From Streptomyces sp. MP131-18 (GTDB lineage: Bacteria > Actinomycetota > Actinomycetes > Streptomycetales > Streptomycetaceae), in contig NZ_LZNS01000001.1 in the NCBI RefSeq assembly GCF_001984575.1, positions 5,965,464 through 6,029,463 of the forward strand: 64,000 nt of DNA, written 5' to 3'. Positions 7,665 to 16,411 of this stretch are shown in pieces (position 1 is the stretch's first letter; every line of letters begins with the position of its first letter). The translations under genes were made by a program, and so were the position numbers. The notes under the pieces are model-generated. The model worked only from the letters and a program-made list of their open reading frames with translations. It did not search any database and was not told the DNA's origin.

Positions 7665-8936
7665 TCAGACGGTGCGCAGCGCGAGCACCACGTTGTGCCC
7701 GCCGAACCCGAACGAGTTGTTGATCGCGGCGATCGTGCCCGAGGGCAGCGTCCGCGGGCCGTCGCGCACCACGTCCGCATCGACCTCCGGGTCCAGCTCG
7801 GAGACGTTGATCGTCGGCGGGGCCGTGCGGTGGTGCAGCGCGAGCACGGTGGCGACCGTCTCGACACCGCCGGCGCCGCCCAGCAGGTGGCCCGTCATCG
7901 ACTTGGTGGCGGAGATCGCCACGTGGTCCAGATCCTCGCCGAGCACGTGCCGCAGTGCCTTGATCTCCGCGATGTCGCCCTGCGGGGTCGACGTGGCGTG
8001 CGCGTTGAGGTGCGTGAGCTGTTCGGGCTTGAGGTCCGTGCCGTCCAGCAGATTCCGCATGGCGGCGGCGATGCCGCGCCCGGTCGGCTCCGGCTGCGCG
8101 ATGTGGTGGGCGTCGCTCGACAGGCCCTGCCCCAGCATCTCGCAGTAGACGCGGGCACCGCGGCGCGCGGCGTGCTCGGCGGACTCCAGCACGACCACAC
8201 CGGCGCCCTCGCCGAGGACGAAGCCGTTGCGCCCGGTGTCATACGGGCGGGAAGCACGCCGGGGGTCGTCGTTGTCCTTCGACATGGCCATCATGTTGGC
8301 GAAGGCGGCGATCGGCAGCGGGTGGATGCACCCTTCCGTGCCGCCCGCGACCACCACGTCGGCCCGGCCGGTGCGGATCATCTCGCCCGCGTAGCCCACC
8401 GCCTCCGCGCCCGAGGCGCAGGCGCTGACGGGCGTGTGCACGCCCGCCTGCGCGCCGAACTCCAGGCTCACGTTGGCCGAGGGGCTGTTCGGCATCAGCA
8501 TGGGCACGGTGTGCGGGGAGACGCGTCGCGGACCGTGCTGCTTGAGGATGTCGTACTGCTCCAGCAGCGTGGTGACGCCGCCGATGCCGGAGGCGATGAC
8601 CGCCCCGACACGCGTCGGGTCCGCCGAGCTGTCCTCGCCCGCCCGCGCGGTGAACCCGGCGTCGGCCCACGCCTCCCGGGCGGCGAGCAGTGCGAACTGG
8701 GCGGTCCTGTCGAGCCGTCGGGCCTGGGGACGCGGCAGCACGTCGGCCGGGTCGACGGCGGCGGAGGCGGCGAAGCGTACCGGCAGGTCTGCCGCCCAGT
8801 CCTCGGTGATGTTGCTGACGCCGGAGCGGCCCGCGAGCAGGCCCTCCCACGTCGACGCGCTGTCGCCACCCAGCGGTGTGGTTGCGCCGACACCGGTGAC
8901 AACCACCGTTCGATTGGTCGCGTTCACAGGAATCAT
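7665..8936 (-). CDS. fabF: 3-oxoacyl-ACP synthase II (KAS II)
   Basis: 423 aa, last gene of the type II fatty acid synthase operon. It elongates acyl-ACP with malonyl-ACP. The Cys-His-His triad is present: Cys about residue 173 in VSACASGAEA, His in LNAHATSTPQGD, and His in TGHLLGGAGG, plus the C-terminal NNSFGFGGHN glycine-rich loop. Start: ATG 8936 has GGAG only two bases upstream; a GTG at 8927 with the same GGAG about 11 bases upstream gives the family's usual N-terminus (NRTVVVTG), so the true start may be that GTG. An intercistronic hairpin separates it from acpP, which can lower its expression relative to the abundant carrier protein. Confidence 0.95.
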   Translation of the reverse strand: MIPVNATNRTVVVTGVGATTPLGGDSASTWEGLLAGRSGVSNITEDWAADLPVRFAASAAVDPADVLPRPQARRLDRTAQFALLAAREAWADAGFTARAGEDSSADPTRVGAVIASGIGGVTTLLEQYDILKQHGPRRVSPHTVPMLMPNSPSANVSLEFGAQAGVHTPVSACASGAEAVGYAGEMIRTGRADVVVAGGTEGCIHPLPIAAFANMMAMSKDNDDPRRASRPYDTGRNGFVLGEGAGVVVLESAEHAARRGARVYCEMLGQGLSSDAHHIAQPEPTGRGIAAAMRNLLDGTDLKPEQLTHLNAHATSTPQGDIAEIKALRHVLGEDLDHVAISATKSMTGHLLGGAGGVETVATVLALHHRTAPPTINVSELDPEVDADVVRDGPRTLPSGTIAAINNSFGFGGHNVVLALRTV

Positions 8937-8965
8937 TACTCCGCTAGTCGGGGATGGTGGTGCAG

Positions 8966-8985
8966 CGCCACCCCCGGGGGTGGCG
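8966..8985. terminator. Perfect palindrome between acpP and fabF
   Basis: CGCCACCCCCGGGGGTGGCG is a perfect 20-base palindrome in the acpP-fabF gap. On the transcript it would form a strong stem that can act as a partial terminator or 3' stabiliser for the upstream acpP mRNA. Function is inferred from position. Confidence 0.5.
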
Positions 8986-9022
8986 ACACGCGCTGTGGGT
9001 GAACAGGGACGGGGCGAGCGGG

Positions 9023-9271
9023 TCAGCTCTGGTGCGATTCGATGTAGCCGACGGCGTCGCCCACGGTCTTCAGACCCTTGACGTCGTCGTCCGGGATCTT
9101 CACGCCGAAGCGCTCCTCGGCGGCCACGACGACCTCGACCATGGACAGCGAGTCGACGTCGAGGTCGTCGGTGAACGACTTGTCCTCGGTCACCTCGTCG
9201 TTGGGGATGCCGGCGATCTCGTTCACGATGTCGGCGAGACCGGCGACGATCTCTTCCCTGGTGGCAGCCAT
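9023..9271 (-). CDS. acpP: Acyl carrier protein
   Basis: 82 aa acidic protein. ATG 9271 follows AGGAG at seven bases and gives the standard start MAATREEIV; an in-frame ATG 18 bases upstream lacks this fit. The 4'-phosphopantetheine site is Ser41 in the DSL motif (DLDVDSLSM), the carrier for growing acyl chains handled by FabD, FabH and FabF from the same operon. Confidence 0.96.
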   Translation of the reverse strand: MAATREEIVAGLADIVNEIAGIPNDEVTEDKSFTDDLDVDSLSMVEVVVAAEERFGVKIPDDDVKGLKTVGDAVGYIESHQS

Positions 9272-9329
9272 TGCGGCGCTCCTTCTCATGCTGCGGTGGG
9301 GTACCGCGTGGATGGTGATGGGATCTTGC

Positions 9330-10328
9330 TTAGGGGAGCGTAACGACCGTCGCGGCGTAGACGAGACCCGCCCCGAAGCCGATGACGAGCGCGGTGTCCC
9401 CGCTCTTGGCCTGCCCGGTCGCCAGCATCCGCTCCATGGCGAGCGGAATGGAGGCGGCCGAGGTGTTGCCGGTGGTCTCCACGTCGCGGGCGACCGCCAC
9501 GTGGTCCGGCAGTTTGAGCGCCTTCACCATCGAGTCGATGATCCGCATATTGGCCTGGTGCGGAATGAAGACGTCCAGTTGATCCACGGTGATCCCGGCG
9601 GCGTCCAGGGCCTCCTGCGCCACCTTGGCCATCTCGAACACCGCCCAGCGGAAGACCGTCTGGCCCTCCTGCCGCAGCGCGGGGAACTTGTCCCCCGGCC
9701 GGTACCGGTCCCAGGGCACCGTCTGGCCGATGACGCCGGCCTTGTCGCCCTCGGAGCCCCACACAGTGGGGCCGATCGCCGGCTGCTGCGAGGGGCCGAG
9801 CACGGCCGAGCCCGCGCCGTCCCCGAACAGGAAGGCCGTGGAACGGTCCGTCCTGTCGGTCAGGTCGGACAGCCGCTCGACGCCGATGACCAGCACGTGG
9901 CGCGCGCTGCCCGCCACGATCAGGCCGGTGCCGATGGTCAGCCCGTAGCCGAAGCCGGCGCACGCCGCCGAGATGTCGAACGCGGCCGGCCGGACCGCGC
10001 CGAGCCGGTGCGCGATCTCGGTGGCGACCGACGGGGTCTGCGAGAAGTGCGAGACGGTCGAGACGATCACCGCGTCCACCTGCTCAGCGGTGATCCCGGC
10101 GTCGGCGATGGCCTTGCCCGAGGCGGCCAGCGCCATCTCCGCCACGGTCTCGTCCTCGTCGGCCCAGTGCCGCGTCGCGATGCCGGAACGGGACCTGATC
10201 CACTCGTCCGAGGAATCGATGTGCTTCAGGATCTCCTCGTTCGGGACGACCCGAGTCGGCCGGTAGCCGCCGACGCCGAGGATGCGCGCGAACGGCGCCC
10301 CCTGCCGGGCGTTGAGTGAGGCGGTCAT
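9330..10328 (-). CDS. fabH: 3-oxoacyl-ACP synthase III
   Basis: 332 aa. ATG 10328 overlaps the fabD stop (ATGA at 10325-10328), so the two are translationally coupled. Condenses acetyl- or branched-chain acyl-CoA with malonyl-ACP to start fatty acid synthesis. Triad: Cys about 121 in SAACAGFGYG, His about 257 in PHQANMRII, Asn about 287 in TGNTSAAS. Streptomyces make mainly iso/anteiso fatty acids, so branched-chain CoA starters are expected. Confidence 0.96.
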   Translation of the reverse strand: MTASLNARQGAPFARILGVGGYRPTRVVPNEEILKHIDSSDEWIRSRSGIATRHWADEDETVAEMALAASGKAIADAGITAEQVDAVIVSTVSHFSQTPSVATEIAHRLGAVRPAAFDISAACAGFGYGLTIGTGLIVAGSARHVLVIGVERLSDLTDRTDRSTAFLFGDGAGSAVLGPSQQPAIGPTVWGSEGDKAGVIGQTVPWDRYRPGDKFPALRQEGQTVFRWAVFEMAKVAQEALDAAGITVDQLDVFIPHQANMRIIDSMVKALKLPDHVAVARDVETTGNTSAASIPLAMERMLATGQAKSGDTALVIGFGAGLVYAATVVTLP

Positions 10329-11287
10329 GCTCCATGCTCCTGTTCGGCGGCCTGCGCGGGGTGCGCGGCGATCAGCTCGCGGGCCGCGGCCAGGGTATCC
10401 GGGCCCTTGACGGCCACCCGGGAGACATCGGGCAGATTGCGCTTGGCCAGGGCGGTCAGCGTGCCGCCCGGGCAGAGCTCGACGATGGCGGTGGCACCCA
10501 GGCGGGAGAACGTCTCCATGCACAGGTCCCAGCGCACGGGGCTGGAGATCTGGGACACCAGCCGCCGCACGACCTCCGCGCCGTCCGTCACCACGCCGCC
10601 GTCGGCGTTGGACACGTAACGTATGCCCGGCGTTCCCGGGGTGATGCCCGCGGCGGCGGCTTCCATGTCGGCCACGGCGGGCGCCATATGCCGGGTGTGG
10701 AACGCGCCGGCCACGTTCAGCGGCCTGACGCGCGCCCGGTCCGGCCGGTCGGCGGCCAGCACGGCCAGCTGCTCCAGGGTGCCCGCGGCGACGATCTGCC
10801 CGCCGCCGTTGTTGTTCGCCGGGGTCAGGTCCAGCTCGGCCAGGCGCGCGGCGACCGCGTCCGGGTCGCCGCCGAGGACGGCGGACATCCCGGTCTCGGA
10901 GACGGCCGCGGCCTCGGCCATGGCCTGCGAGCGGCGGCGCACCAGCGTCATGGCGTCCTCCGCCGAGAAGACGCCGGCGATGGCCGCCGCGGCCAGCTCG
11001 CCGACGCTGTGCCCGGCGACGGCCCCCACGGCCGCTCTCGGCGCGGGCAGCGCCTCGTCGTCGAACAGCGCGGTGGCGGACACGAGCGCGGCGGCGACCA
11101 GCAGCGGCTGGGCGACCGCGGTGTCCCGGATCTCATCGGCGTCGGCCTTGGTGCCGAGCCGGACGAGGTCCTGGCCGACGAGGTCGGACCAGCCGCGCAG
11201 GCGGTCGGCGACGCCGGGCAGTTCGAGCCACGGGTTCAGAAAGCCAGGTGCCTGGGAGCCCTGGCCGGGAGCGACGAGTACGAGCAC
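10325..11287 (-). CDS. fabD: Malonyl-CoA:ACP transacylase
   Basis: 320 aa, GTG start at 11287 with GGGAG upstream, first gene of the fab operon. Transfers malonyl from CoA to ACP. The nucleophile elbow GHSVGE (Ser near residue 94), the oxyanion GQGSQ motif near the N-terminus and the catalytic His in GAFHTRHM are all present. The FasR-type inverted repeat lies about 65 bases upstream. In actinomycetes this enzyme also serves polyketide synthases. Confidence 0.95.
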   Translation of the reverse strand: MLVLVAPGQGSQAPGFLNPWLELPGVADRLRGWSDLVGQDLVRLGTKADADEIRDTAVAQPLLVAAALVSATALFDDEALPAPRAAVGAVAGHSVGELAAAAIAGVFSAEDAMTLVRRRSQAMAEAAAVSETGMSAVLGGDPDAVAARLAELDLTPANNNGGGQIVAAGTLEQLAVLAADRPDRARVRPLNVAGAFHTRHMAPAVADMEAAAAGITPGTPGIRYVSNADGGVVTDGAEVVRRLVSQISSPVRWDLCMETFSRLGATAIVELCPGGTLTALAKRNLPDVSRVAVKGPDTLAAARELIAAHPAQAAEQEHGA

Positions 11288-11351
11288 GCTCTCACTCTCT
11301 CCCGTAGGCGCCGCTCACCGCCGGTGGCGGCGAGAACGAAGAACCGTCGAG

Positions 11352-11376
11352 GGATTTGTCGAAGCCGAACAAAACC
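11352..11376. promoter_or_regulatory. FasR-type inverted repeat upstream of fabD
   Basis: On the minus strand, GGTTTTGT-N9-ACAAATCC: arms match at 7 of 8 positions with a 9-base spacer. It sits between the fasR stop (its first base overlaps) and the fabD start. S. coelicolor FasR is known to activate fabDHPF by binding the fabD promoter region; this repeat is the obvious candidate site here. Confidence 0.6.
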
Positions 11377-12557
11377 TATGAGCGGAGTTCTTCGTCGGCG
11401 AGGCGACCGAGCATGAGCGCGATGCGCAGGGTGAAGGCCGATCGGACGTCCGACGGGGGCCATCCGGTGACATCGGTCACGCGCCGGAGACGGTAGCGAA
11501 CGGTGTTGGGGTGCACAAAAAGCATCCTGGCGGCACCCTCCAGGCTGCTGGCCTGTTCCAGGTAGACGCTCAGCGTCTCCAGGAGCGCGGAGCCCGCCTC
11601 CTGGAGCGGTCTGTAGATCTCCTCCACCAGCAGGGTCCTGGCCGCCGGGTCGCCCGCCATCGCGCGCTCGGGCAGCAGGTCGTCCGCGAGCACGGGGCGG
11701 GGCGCGTCCGGCCAGGCGGCGCAGGCGCGCAGCCCGGCCGCGGCGGCCCGTGCGGAGCGGGTCGCCGCCAGCAGGTCGCCGACGAGCGGCCCGGCCACCA
11801 CGGGCCCGGACGCGAACGGGCCGATCAGCGCCTTCGCGGCCTGCACCGGGTCGTCGCTGCCGCCGGCGATGACCACGAGCCGCTTGCCCAGCACGCCCGT
11901 GAGCACCTGGAGCTTGGCGTACCTGGCGGCCCGGCGGATCGCCTCGACGGTCAGCTCGCTGTCGCCGTTCGGCGCGTTGCCCAGCACCACCGTCACATGT
12001 TCGGGAGCCTTCCAGCCCAGGGCGGCGGCCCGCGAGACGTCGCTCTCGTCCGCCTCGCCCGAGACCACGGCGTTGACCACCAGCGACTCAAGGCGCGCGT
12101 CCCAGGCGCCGCGCGCCTCGGCCGCCTGCGCGTACACCTGCGCGGTCGCGAACGCGATCTCGCGGGCGTAGACCAGCAGCGCGTTGCGCAGCGCGCTCTC
12201 GCCACCGGGGATGGCCAGCTCGTCGACCGCGGTCTCCACGACCTCGATGGTGGTGCGCACCATCTCCACCGTCTGCCGCAGTGTGATCGCCCTGGTCAGC
12301 TCGCGCGGGGCGGTGCCGAAGACGTCGGTGCTGATGGCCTGCGGGGTGTCCGGGTGCCGGAACCACTCGGTGAACGCGGCGATTCCGGCCTGGGCGACGA
12401 GCCCGATCCAGGAGCGGTTCTCCGGGGGCATGGCGCGGTACCAGGGCAACTGGTCGTCCATGCGCGCGATCGCGGCGGCGGCCAGCTTTCCCGAGGACTG
12501 CTCCAGTCTGCGCACCGTGGCGGCGTGCGCCTGTTTTTCATCATCGGCATCGGACAC
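11376..12557 (-). CDS. fasR: PucR/CdaR-type regulator of fatty acid synthesis
   Basis: 393 aa. The last 60 residues hold the PucR-type HTH (SLEGAARMLFVHPNTVRYRL-RRV), and a GGDEF-related CdaR middle domain precedes it (HVTVVLGNAPN to LLAATRSARA). Position directly upstream of fabD on the same strand matches FasR, the activator of the fabD-fabH-acpP-fabF operon in S. coelicolor. The 88-bp gap to fabD contains the likely target site, so fasR and the fab genes have separate promoters but may also be read through. Confidence 0.9.
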   Translation of the reverse strand: MSDADDEKQAHAATVRRLEQSSGKLAAAAIARMDDQLPWYRAMPPENRSWIGLVAQAGIAAFTEWFRHPDTPQAISTDVFGTAPRELTRAITLRQTVEMVRTTIEVVETAVDELAIPGGESALRNALLVYAREIAFATAQVYAQAAEARGAWDARLESLVVNAVVSGEADESDVSRAAALGWKAPEHVTVVLGNAPNGDSELTVEAIRRAARYAKLQVLTGVLGKRLVVIAGGSDDPVQAAKALIGPFASGPVVAGPLVGDLLAATRSARAAAAGLRACAAWPDAPRPVLADDLLPERAMAGDPAARTLLVEEIYRPLQEAGSALLETLSVYLEQASSLEGAARMLFVHPNTVRYRLRRVTDVTGWPPSDVRSAFTLRIALMLGRLADEELRS

Positions 12558-12632
12558 GGGGACCAGCCTGCCTCATTTCCCGTCCGCTCATACCCGGCGG
12601 GGGTGGGTGCGGCCGACGGATACGGTGATTCC

Positions 12633-13310
12633 ATGCTTCAGGTACGGCGCGCGGACGTGCGTTACCGCGGCGGCGACCCGGCCGCCGGCATCGACACCAG
12701 GCACGCGTTCTCCTTCGGCGCCTTCTACGATCCGGACAACGTGCGCTTCGGCGCGCTGACGGCCTGCAACGAGGAACGCCTGGCGCCCGGCGCCGGGTTC
12801 CCGCCGCACGCGCACCGGGACGTGGAAATCGTCAGCTGGGTGGCCGAGGGGCGGCTGTGCCACGAGGACGCCGAGGGGCGGGCCACGGTCATCGGTCCTG
12901 GCGACGTGCAGCGGCTGACCGCGGGCTCCGGCACCAGGCACGCCGAACGGAACGCGGGCGAGGAGCCGTTGCGTTTCGTGCAGATGTGGCTGATTCCCGA
13001 CCGTCCGGGCGGCGAGCCGGAGTACGAGGTGGTCCGCGGCATCGCGGACGGCACCCCGTACGCGCTGCCGCGCACCGACGCGGTGCTGCACGTGCGGCGG
13101 CTGGCCGCCGGCGAGCGCACCGCGGTGCCCGCGGCGCCGCTGGTCTACGTGCACGCCGTGCGCGGCACCGCGGTCCTGGGCGGTGGCGAACGGCTGTCGG
13201 CGGGCGACGCGGCGCGGCTGACGGGGGCCGGCGAACTGGCCTTGTGCGCCGCGGAGGGCCCGGCGGAGCTGCTGGTGTGGGAGCTGGGGAGCGCCGGCGG
13301 GGCGCGCTGA
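12633..13310 (+). CDS. Pirin-family bicupin
   Basis: 225 aa, divergent from fasR. The N-terminal cupin has the pirin metal ligands: two histidines in PPHAHRDVEIV, then His and Glu in SGTRHAERN. The C-terminal cupin (AAGERTAVPA onward) is degenerate, as is usual. Bacterial pirins include quercetin dioxygenases and regulators of pyruvate dehydrogenase; a precise role cannot be given. TACGGT at 12621 is a possible -10, which would leave almost no leader before the ATG. Confidence 0.85.
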   Translation: MLQVRRADVRYRGGDPAAGIDTRHAFSFGAFYDPDNVRFGALTACNEERLAPGAGFPPHAHRDVEIVSWVAEGRLCHEDAEGRATVIGPGDVQRLTAGSGTRHAERNAGEEPLRFVQMWLIPDRPGGEPEYEVVRGIADGTPYALPRTDAVLHVRRLAAGERTAVPAAPLVYVHAVRGTAVLGGGERLSAGDAARLTGAGELALCAAEGPAELLVWELGSAGGAR

Positions 13311-13480
13311 CCGCCGCGGCTCCGGAAGGATGCGCGCCCGCGGGAACCGCGCGCCCGCCCGTCACCGTCGGTTTCTTTGCGGGTACCCACGGCAGCCCTC
13401 GAGGCAGCCCCCGCGGCAGGCACCCACGGCGCGTACGGCCGCGCGCCACCGTTCCCGAGTGAGCGCACGAGGAGACCGAG

Positions 13481-15058
13481 ATGACCGTCTTAGGCAGCGA
13501 CAGACCGATCCCCCCGCCGCCCCCGCAACCGCCCACCGTCGGCCTGCCCAGGGACCGTGGCGTCGCGGCCACCGCGGCACTGCTCAACCTCAGTGGCCTG
13601 GGCGCCGGTTACCTGTACCTGCGGCACTGGCGGCGGGCGGTGGCCGCCTGGCTGCTGACCGGCGCCCTGCTGTTCGTCGCCCTCCCGGTGCCGGCCGAGG
13701 GCATGTCCGGGTGGTGGGCCGTGCTGTACGCGGCCGGTCTCCTGGTCCTCGCCGCCGACGCGTGGCGGCTGGCGCGCCCCGCGGCGCCCGGCCGCCGCGC
13801 CCTGCTGACGCCGGTGACGGCCGGGGTGCTGCTGCTCGCGCTGCCCGCCAGCGGCACCGTGCTGTTCAACGACGCGCAGGAACGGGCCCTCGAAAGCGCG
13901 CTCCAGGACCGGCTGACCGCGGCCGACGGGCTGGTCGAACGGGCCGGCGGCTCGTCGTTCGACGGCGCGGAGGACCGTTACCGCTCGGCCCTCACCGAGT
14001 ACCTGGCCGTGCGCGGCGACCACCCGGACACCGACGCGGCGGCCGAGGTGCCCGACCGGCTCGACGCGCTCTACGGCCGGGCCACCGAGGAGCGGCCGGG
14101 GGAGGACGCCTGCGCGGCGCTCGCGCCGCTGCGCTTCTTCCAGGACCTGCCGGACGACTTCGAGGACCCGGAGGCCGGACGGCTGGCCGAACGGGCGGGC
14201 GGCGACCTCCCGGAGCCGCTGCACGGCTGCGGGATCGCGCGGACCGGGCAGGCGGACATGACGGGCGCCGAGGAGCCGCTCGGCGAACTGCTCAACGACC
14301 ACCCGGAGTCCCCGTACGCCACGGGTCTGGCCGAGGAGCTCGGCGGCCTGCGGGACACGGCCGTCGACGGGCTGGCCGGGGACGCGCCCTGCGAGTCGCT
14401 CGAGGAGCTGCGGGGCTACAACACGCTGCTGGCGGCACTGCCGGGGGACGACTTCGGCCAGCTGGCCGCCGGGGGTGAAGCGCCGGTCCCGGACGGCCTG
14501 TTCGCCTGCGGCAGCGCGCGGTTCCTCTCCGGCGACTACACCGGAGCCGAGACCTCGCTGACCGAGCTGGTGACGGACCACCCGGAGCACGACCGCGCCG
14601 GCCACGCAGGGGACATCCTGATCGCCGCCCAGATCGCGGCCGAACTCCCGGCCGCGGGCGAGGAACTGCCGCCCGCGCCCGGCTCCGGCGGGGGCGGCGC
14701 GACCGTGATCGTCGAGGTGCTGAACGACTCGCCGAACGAGCTGGAGCTGCTGTGGACCGGGCCGCGCACCGGAAGCGAGACGGTGGCGCCCTGCCCGGAC
14801 TGCTCCATCTACCCGGCGGACCCGGGCACGGACTCGTGCACGGCGAACATCGACTATCCCAGCACCACGCTGGAACTCCCGGCGGGTGACTACCACTTCC
14901 TGCACCGTTCGCCCGAACTGTCCGCCAGCAACCTGGCCGAGACCACCGGACTCGACGCCGACTACATCTACACCTGGTGCTCGTACACCACCGAGCAGGA
15001 CCTCCTCTGGCCCGGCCTGGAGGACCTGGAGGACCTGACCGAGGAAACCGGCATCTGA
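13481..15058 (+). CDS. Membrane-anchored TPR-like hypothetical protein
   Basis: 525 aa, ATG with GAGGAGA five bases upstream. After a proline-rich N-terminus come four hydrophobic segments (residues about 30-130: AALLNLSGLGAGYLYL, AVAAWLLTGALLFVAL, WWAVLYAAGLLVLAA, VTAGVLLLALPASG). About 390 outer residues follow with repeated motifs of one type (YRSALTEYLAVRGDHPDT, AEEPLGELLNDHPESPYA, AETSLTELVTDHPEHDRA), resembling TPR hairpins. The C-terminal region has paired cysteines (PCPDCS, TDSCTANI) that may form disulfides. No family with known function recognised; the layout suggests an extracytoplasmic binding or scaffold protein. Confidence 0.75.
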   Translation: MTVLGSDRPIPPPPPQPPTVGLPRDRGVAATAALLNLSGLGAGYLYLRHWRRAVAAWLLTGALLFVALPVPAEGMSGWWAVLYAAGLLVLAADAWRLARPAAPGRRALLTPVTAGVLLLALPASGTVLFNDAQERALESALQDRLTAADGLVERAGGSSFDGAEDRYRSALTEYLAVRGDHPDTDAAAEVPDRLDALYGRATEERPGEDACAALAPLRFFQDLPDDFEDPEAGRLAERAGGDLPEPLHGCGIARTGQADMTGAEEPLGELLNDHPESPYATGLAEELGGLRDTAVDGLAGDAPCESLEELRGYNTLLAALPGDDFGQLAAGGEAPVPDGLFACGSARFLSGDYTGAETSLTELVTDHPEHDRAGHAGDILIAAQIAAELPAAGEELPPAPGSGGGGATVIVEVLNDSPNELELLWTGPRTGSETVAPCPDCSIYPADPGTDSCTANIDYPSTTLELPAGDYHFLHRSPELSASNLAETTGLDADYIYTWCSYTTEQDLLWPGLEDLEDLTEETGI

Positions 15059-15084
15059 CCCACCCGAGGCCCCCCGGCCCGCCG

Positions 15085-15621
15085 TCACATCAGGCGGACC
15101 AGGGCGGCCACGTCGACCGGAACCGAGGTGTCCACGCGGTGCACCGTGCCCAGGGCGAGCGGTCGTGCGTGCCGCGCCCAGAACCGCCACTCCTCGTCGG
15201 TCGCCCCGCTGCCCGCGGCGTGCACGCCGTGCCGCGCGCCGGCGCGCGCGGTGAAACGCGTCCGCGCCAGCTCCACCGGCACTTCGCACCACACCTCGTG
15301 CGTCCCGGCCGGTGCCACGCCCGCGCGCCGCAGCCCGGCCACGACCACCGGACGCAGGTGCGCGAGCCACGGGCTTTCCAACACGGCCCGGCCGCGCGCC
15401 TCGCCGAGCAGCGTCCACAGCGTCTCGGCCGCGGCCGCGCCCAGCGCGCGGCTCCACTCCTGCGGGTCGAGTCCCGCGGGCCGCACCCGCGCCAGGCCGT
15501 CCGCCAGGGTCTCCTTCACCGCGTCCTTGGCGAACAGCGGCAGCTCCAGCTCGTCCGCCAGCGCCCTGGCCAGGGTCGTCTTCCCGGCCCCCGGGAGGCC
15601 GTTCACCAGTACGGCGGGCAT
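15085..15621 (-). CDS. AAA-type small kinase / P-loop protein
   Basis: 178 aa. N-terminal Walker A VNGLPGAGKTTLA, then KDAVKETLADGL, matching zeta-toxin / chloramphenicol-phosphotransferase-like small kinases. LESPWLAHLRP and WCEVPVELARTRFTAR supply the NMP-kinase-style arginine region. The substrate is unknown. The ATG is nine bases from the stop of the VOC gene upstream, so the two are probably one transcript. Confidence 0.75.
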   Translation of the reverse strand: MPAVLVNGLPGAGKTTLARALADELELPLFAKDAVKETLADGLARVRPAGLDPQEWSRALGAAAAETLWTLLGEARGRAVLESPWLAHLRPVVVAGLRRAGVAPAGTHEVWCEVPVELARTRFTARAGARHGVHAAGSGATDEEWRFWARHARPLALGTVHRVDTSVPVDVAALVRLM

Positions 15622-15629
15622 CGTTGCGA

Positions 15630-16331
15630 CTACTGCCGCAGCTCGGCGAGGCGGCGGGTTTCGTCGGTGAGGGCGGCGCGTTCCGCCTCGTCGAGGGGGA
15701 CTTCGGCGGCTTGTGCCAGCCAGTCGGCGGCCTCTTCGTCCCGGCCGAGGCGGTGGGCGAGATCGCCGCGGAGGACCAGGATGCGGAAGCGCTGAACGGC
15801 GGTGGGTTTCTCGTTGCGCAGGGCCAGCACGCGGTCCAGGACCTTGACGGCGGCCTCGGGGTCCTCCTTGGAGTCGGCGAAGGTCACGGCGAAGTGCAGC
15901 GCGCGGGCGAACGTCTCCTTCGGCGGCGGCGCGTGGTCGGGGCCGCCACCGTTCGGCTGCCCGATGCGGATGCTGTTGCCCGCGGGGTCGGTCACGATGA
16001 ACTGCCTGACCCCGTAGGACATCTCCCGCACCGGCCCCATGCGGGGTATGCCGCGGGCGGGGACCTTGCCGAACGCCGCCTTCCAGCCGGCGCGGAACCG
16101 TTCGTGGAGGGCGTCGACCTCGTCGGTCAGGATGTAGCAGCCGCTGTAGGACTCGGCCGGGTCGTACTCCTTCATGGCGAAGAACTGGAGCTCCATGGTG
16201 CCCCGTTCGACCACGGCGTACGCGTAGGGGCTCTTCTGGAGGTAGGTCACCTCGAAGCCGAGGGCGGTGTAGAAGTCGACCACGGGCTGAACGTCGCGGC
16301 AGGGGAGGAGAGGAATCATCTTCTCGGTCAC
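15630..16331 (-). CDS. VOC (glyoxalase/bleomycin resistance) domain protein with helical tail
   Basis: 233 aa, GTG at 16331; an ATG four codons later is also possible. Residues 1-125 form a VOC fold (MIPLLPCRDVQPVVDFYTAL, YILTDEVDALHERF, VTDPAGNSIRIG). VOC proteins bind a metal or sequester antibiotics such as bleomycin. Residues about 140-233 are an added helical region with TPR-like repeats (KVLDRVLALRNEKPTAVQRF, RGDLAHRLGRDEEAADWL). Such tails are common on Streptomyces BRP homologues but rare elsewhere. It lies upstream of the small kinase gene. Confidence 0.8.
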   Translation of the reverse strand: MTEKMIPLLPCRDVQPVVDFYTALGFEVTYLQKSPYAYAVVERGTMELQFFAMKEYDPAESYSGCYILTDEVDALHERFRAGWKAAFGKVPARGIPRMGPVREMSYGVRQFIVTDPAGNSIRIGQPNGGGPDHAPPPKETFARALHFAVTFADSKEDPEAAVKVLDRVLALRNEKPTAVQRFRILVLRGDLAHRLGRDEEAADWLAQAAEVPLDEAERAALTDETRRLAELRQ

Positions 16332-16411
16332 GCCGCCAGTCTAGTCAAGTTTGATTAGCTGCGGCCTGTGAGGCCGCGGCCCCCGCGGGCCGCGGCAGAA
16401 CCGGAACGTGC

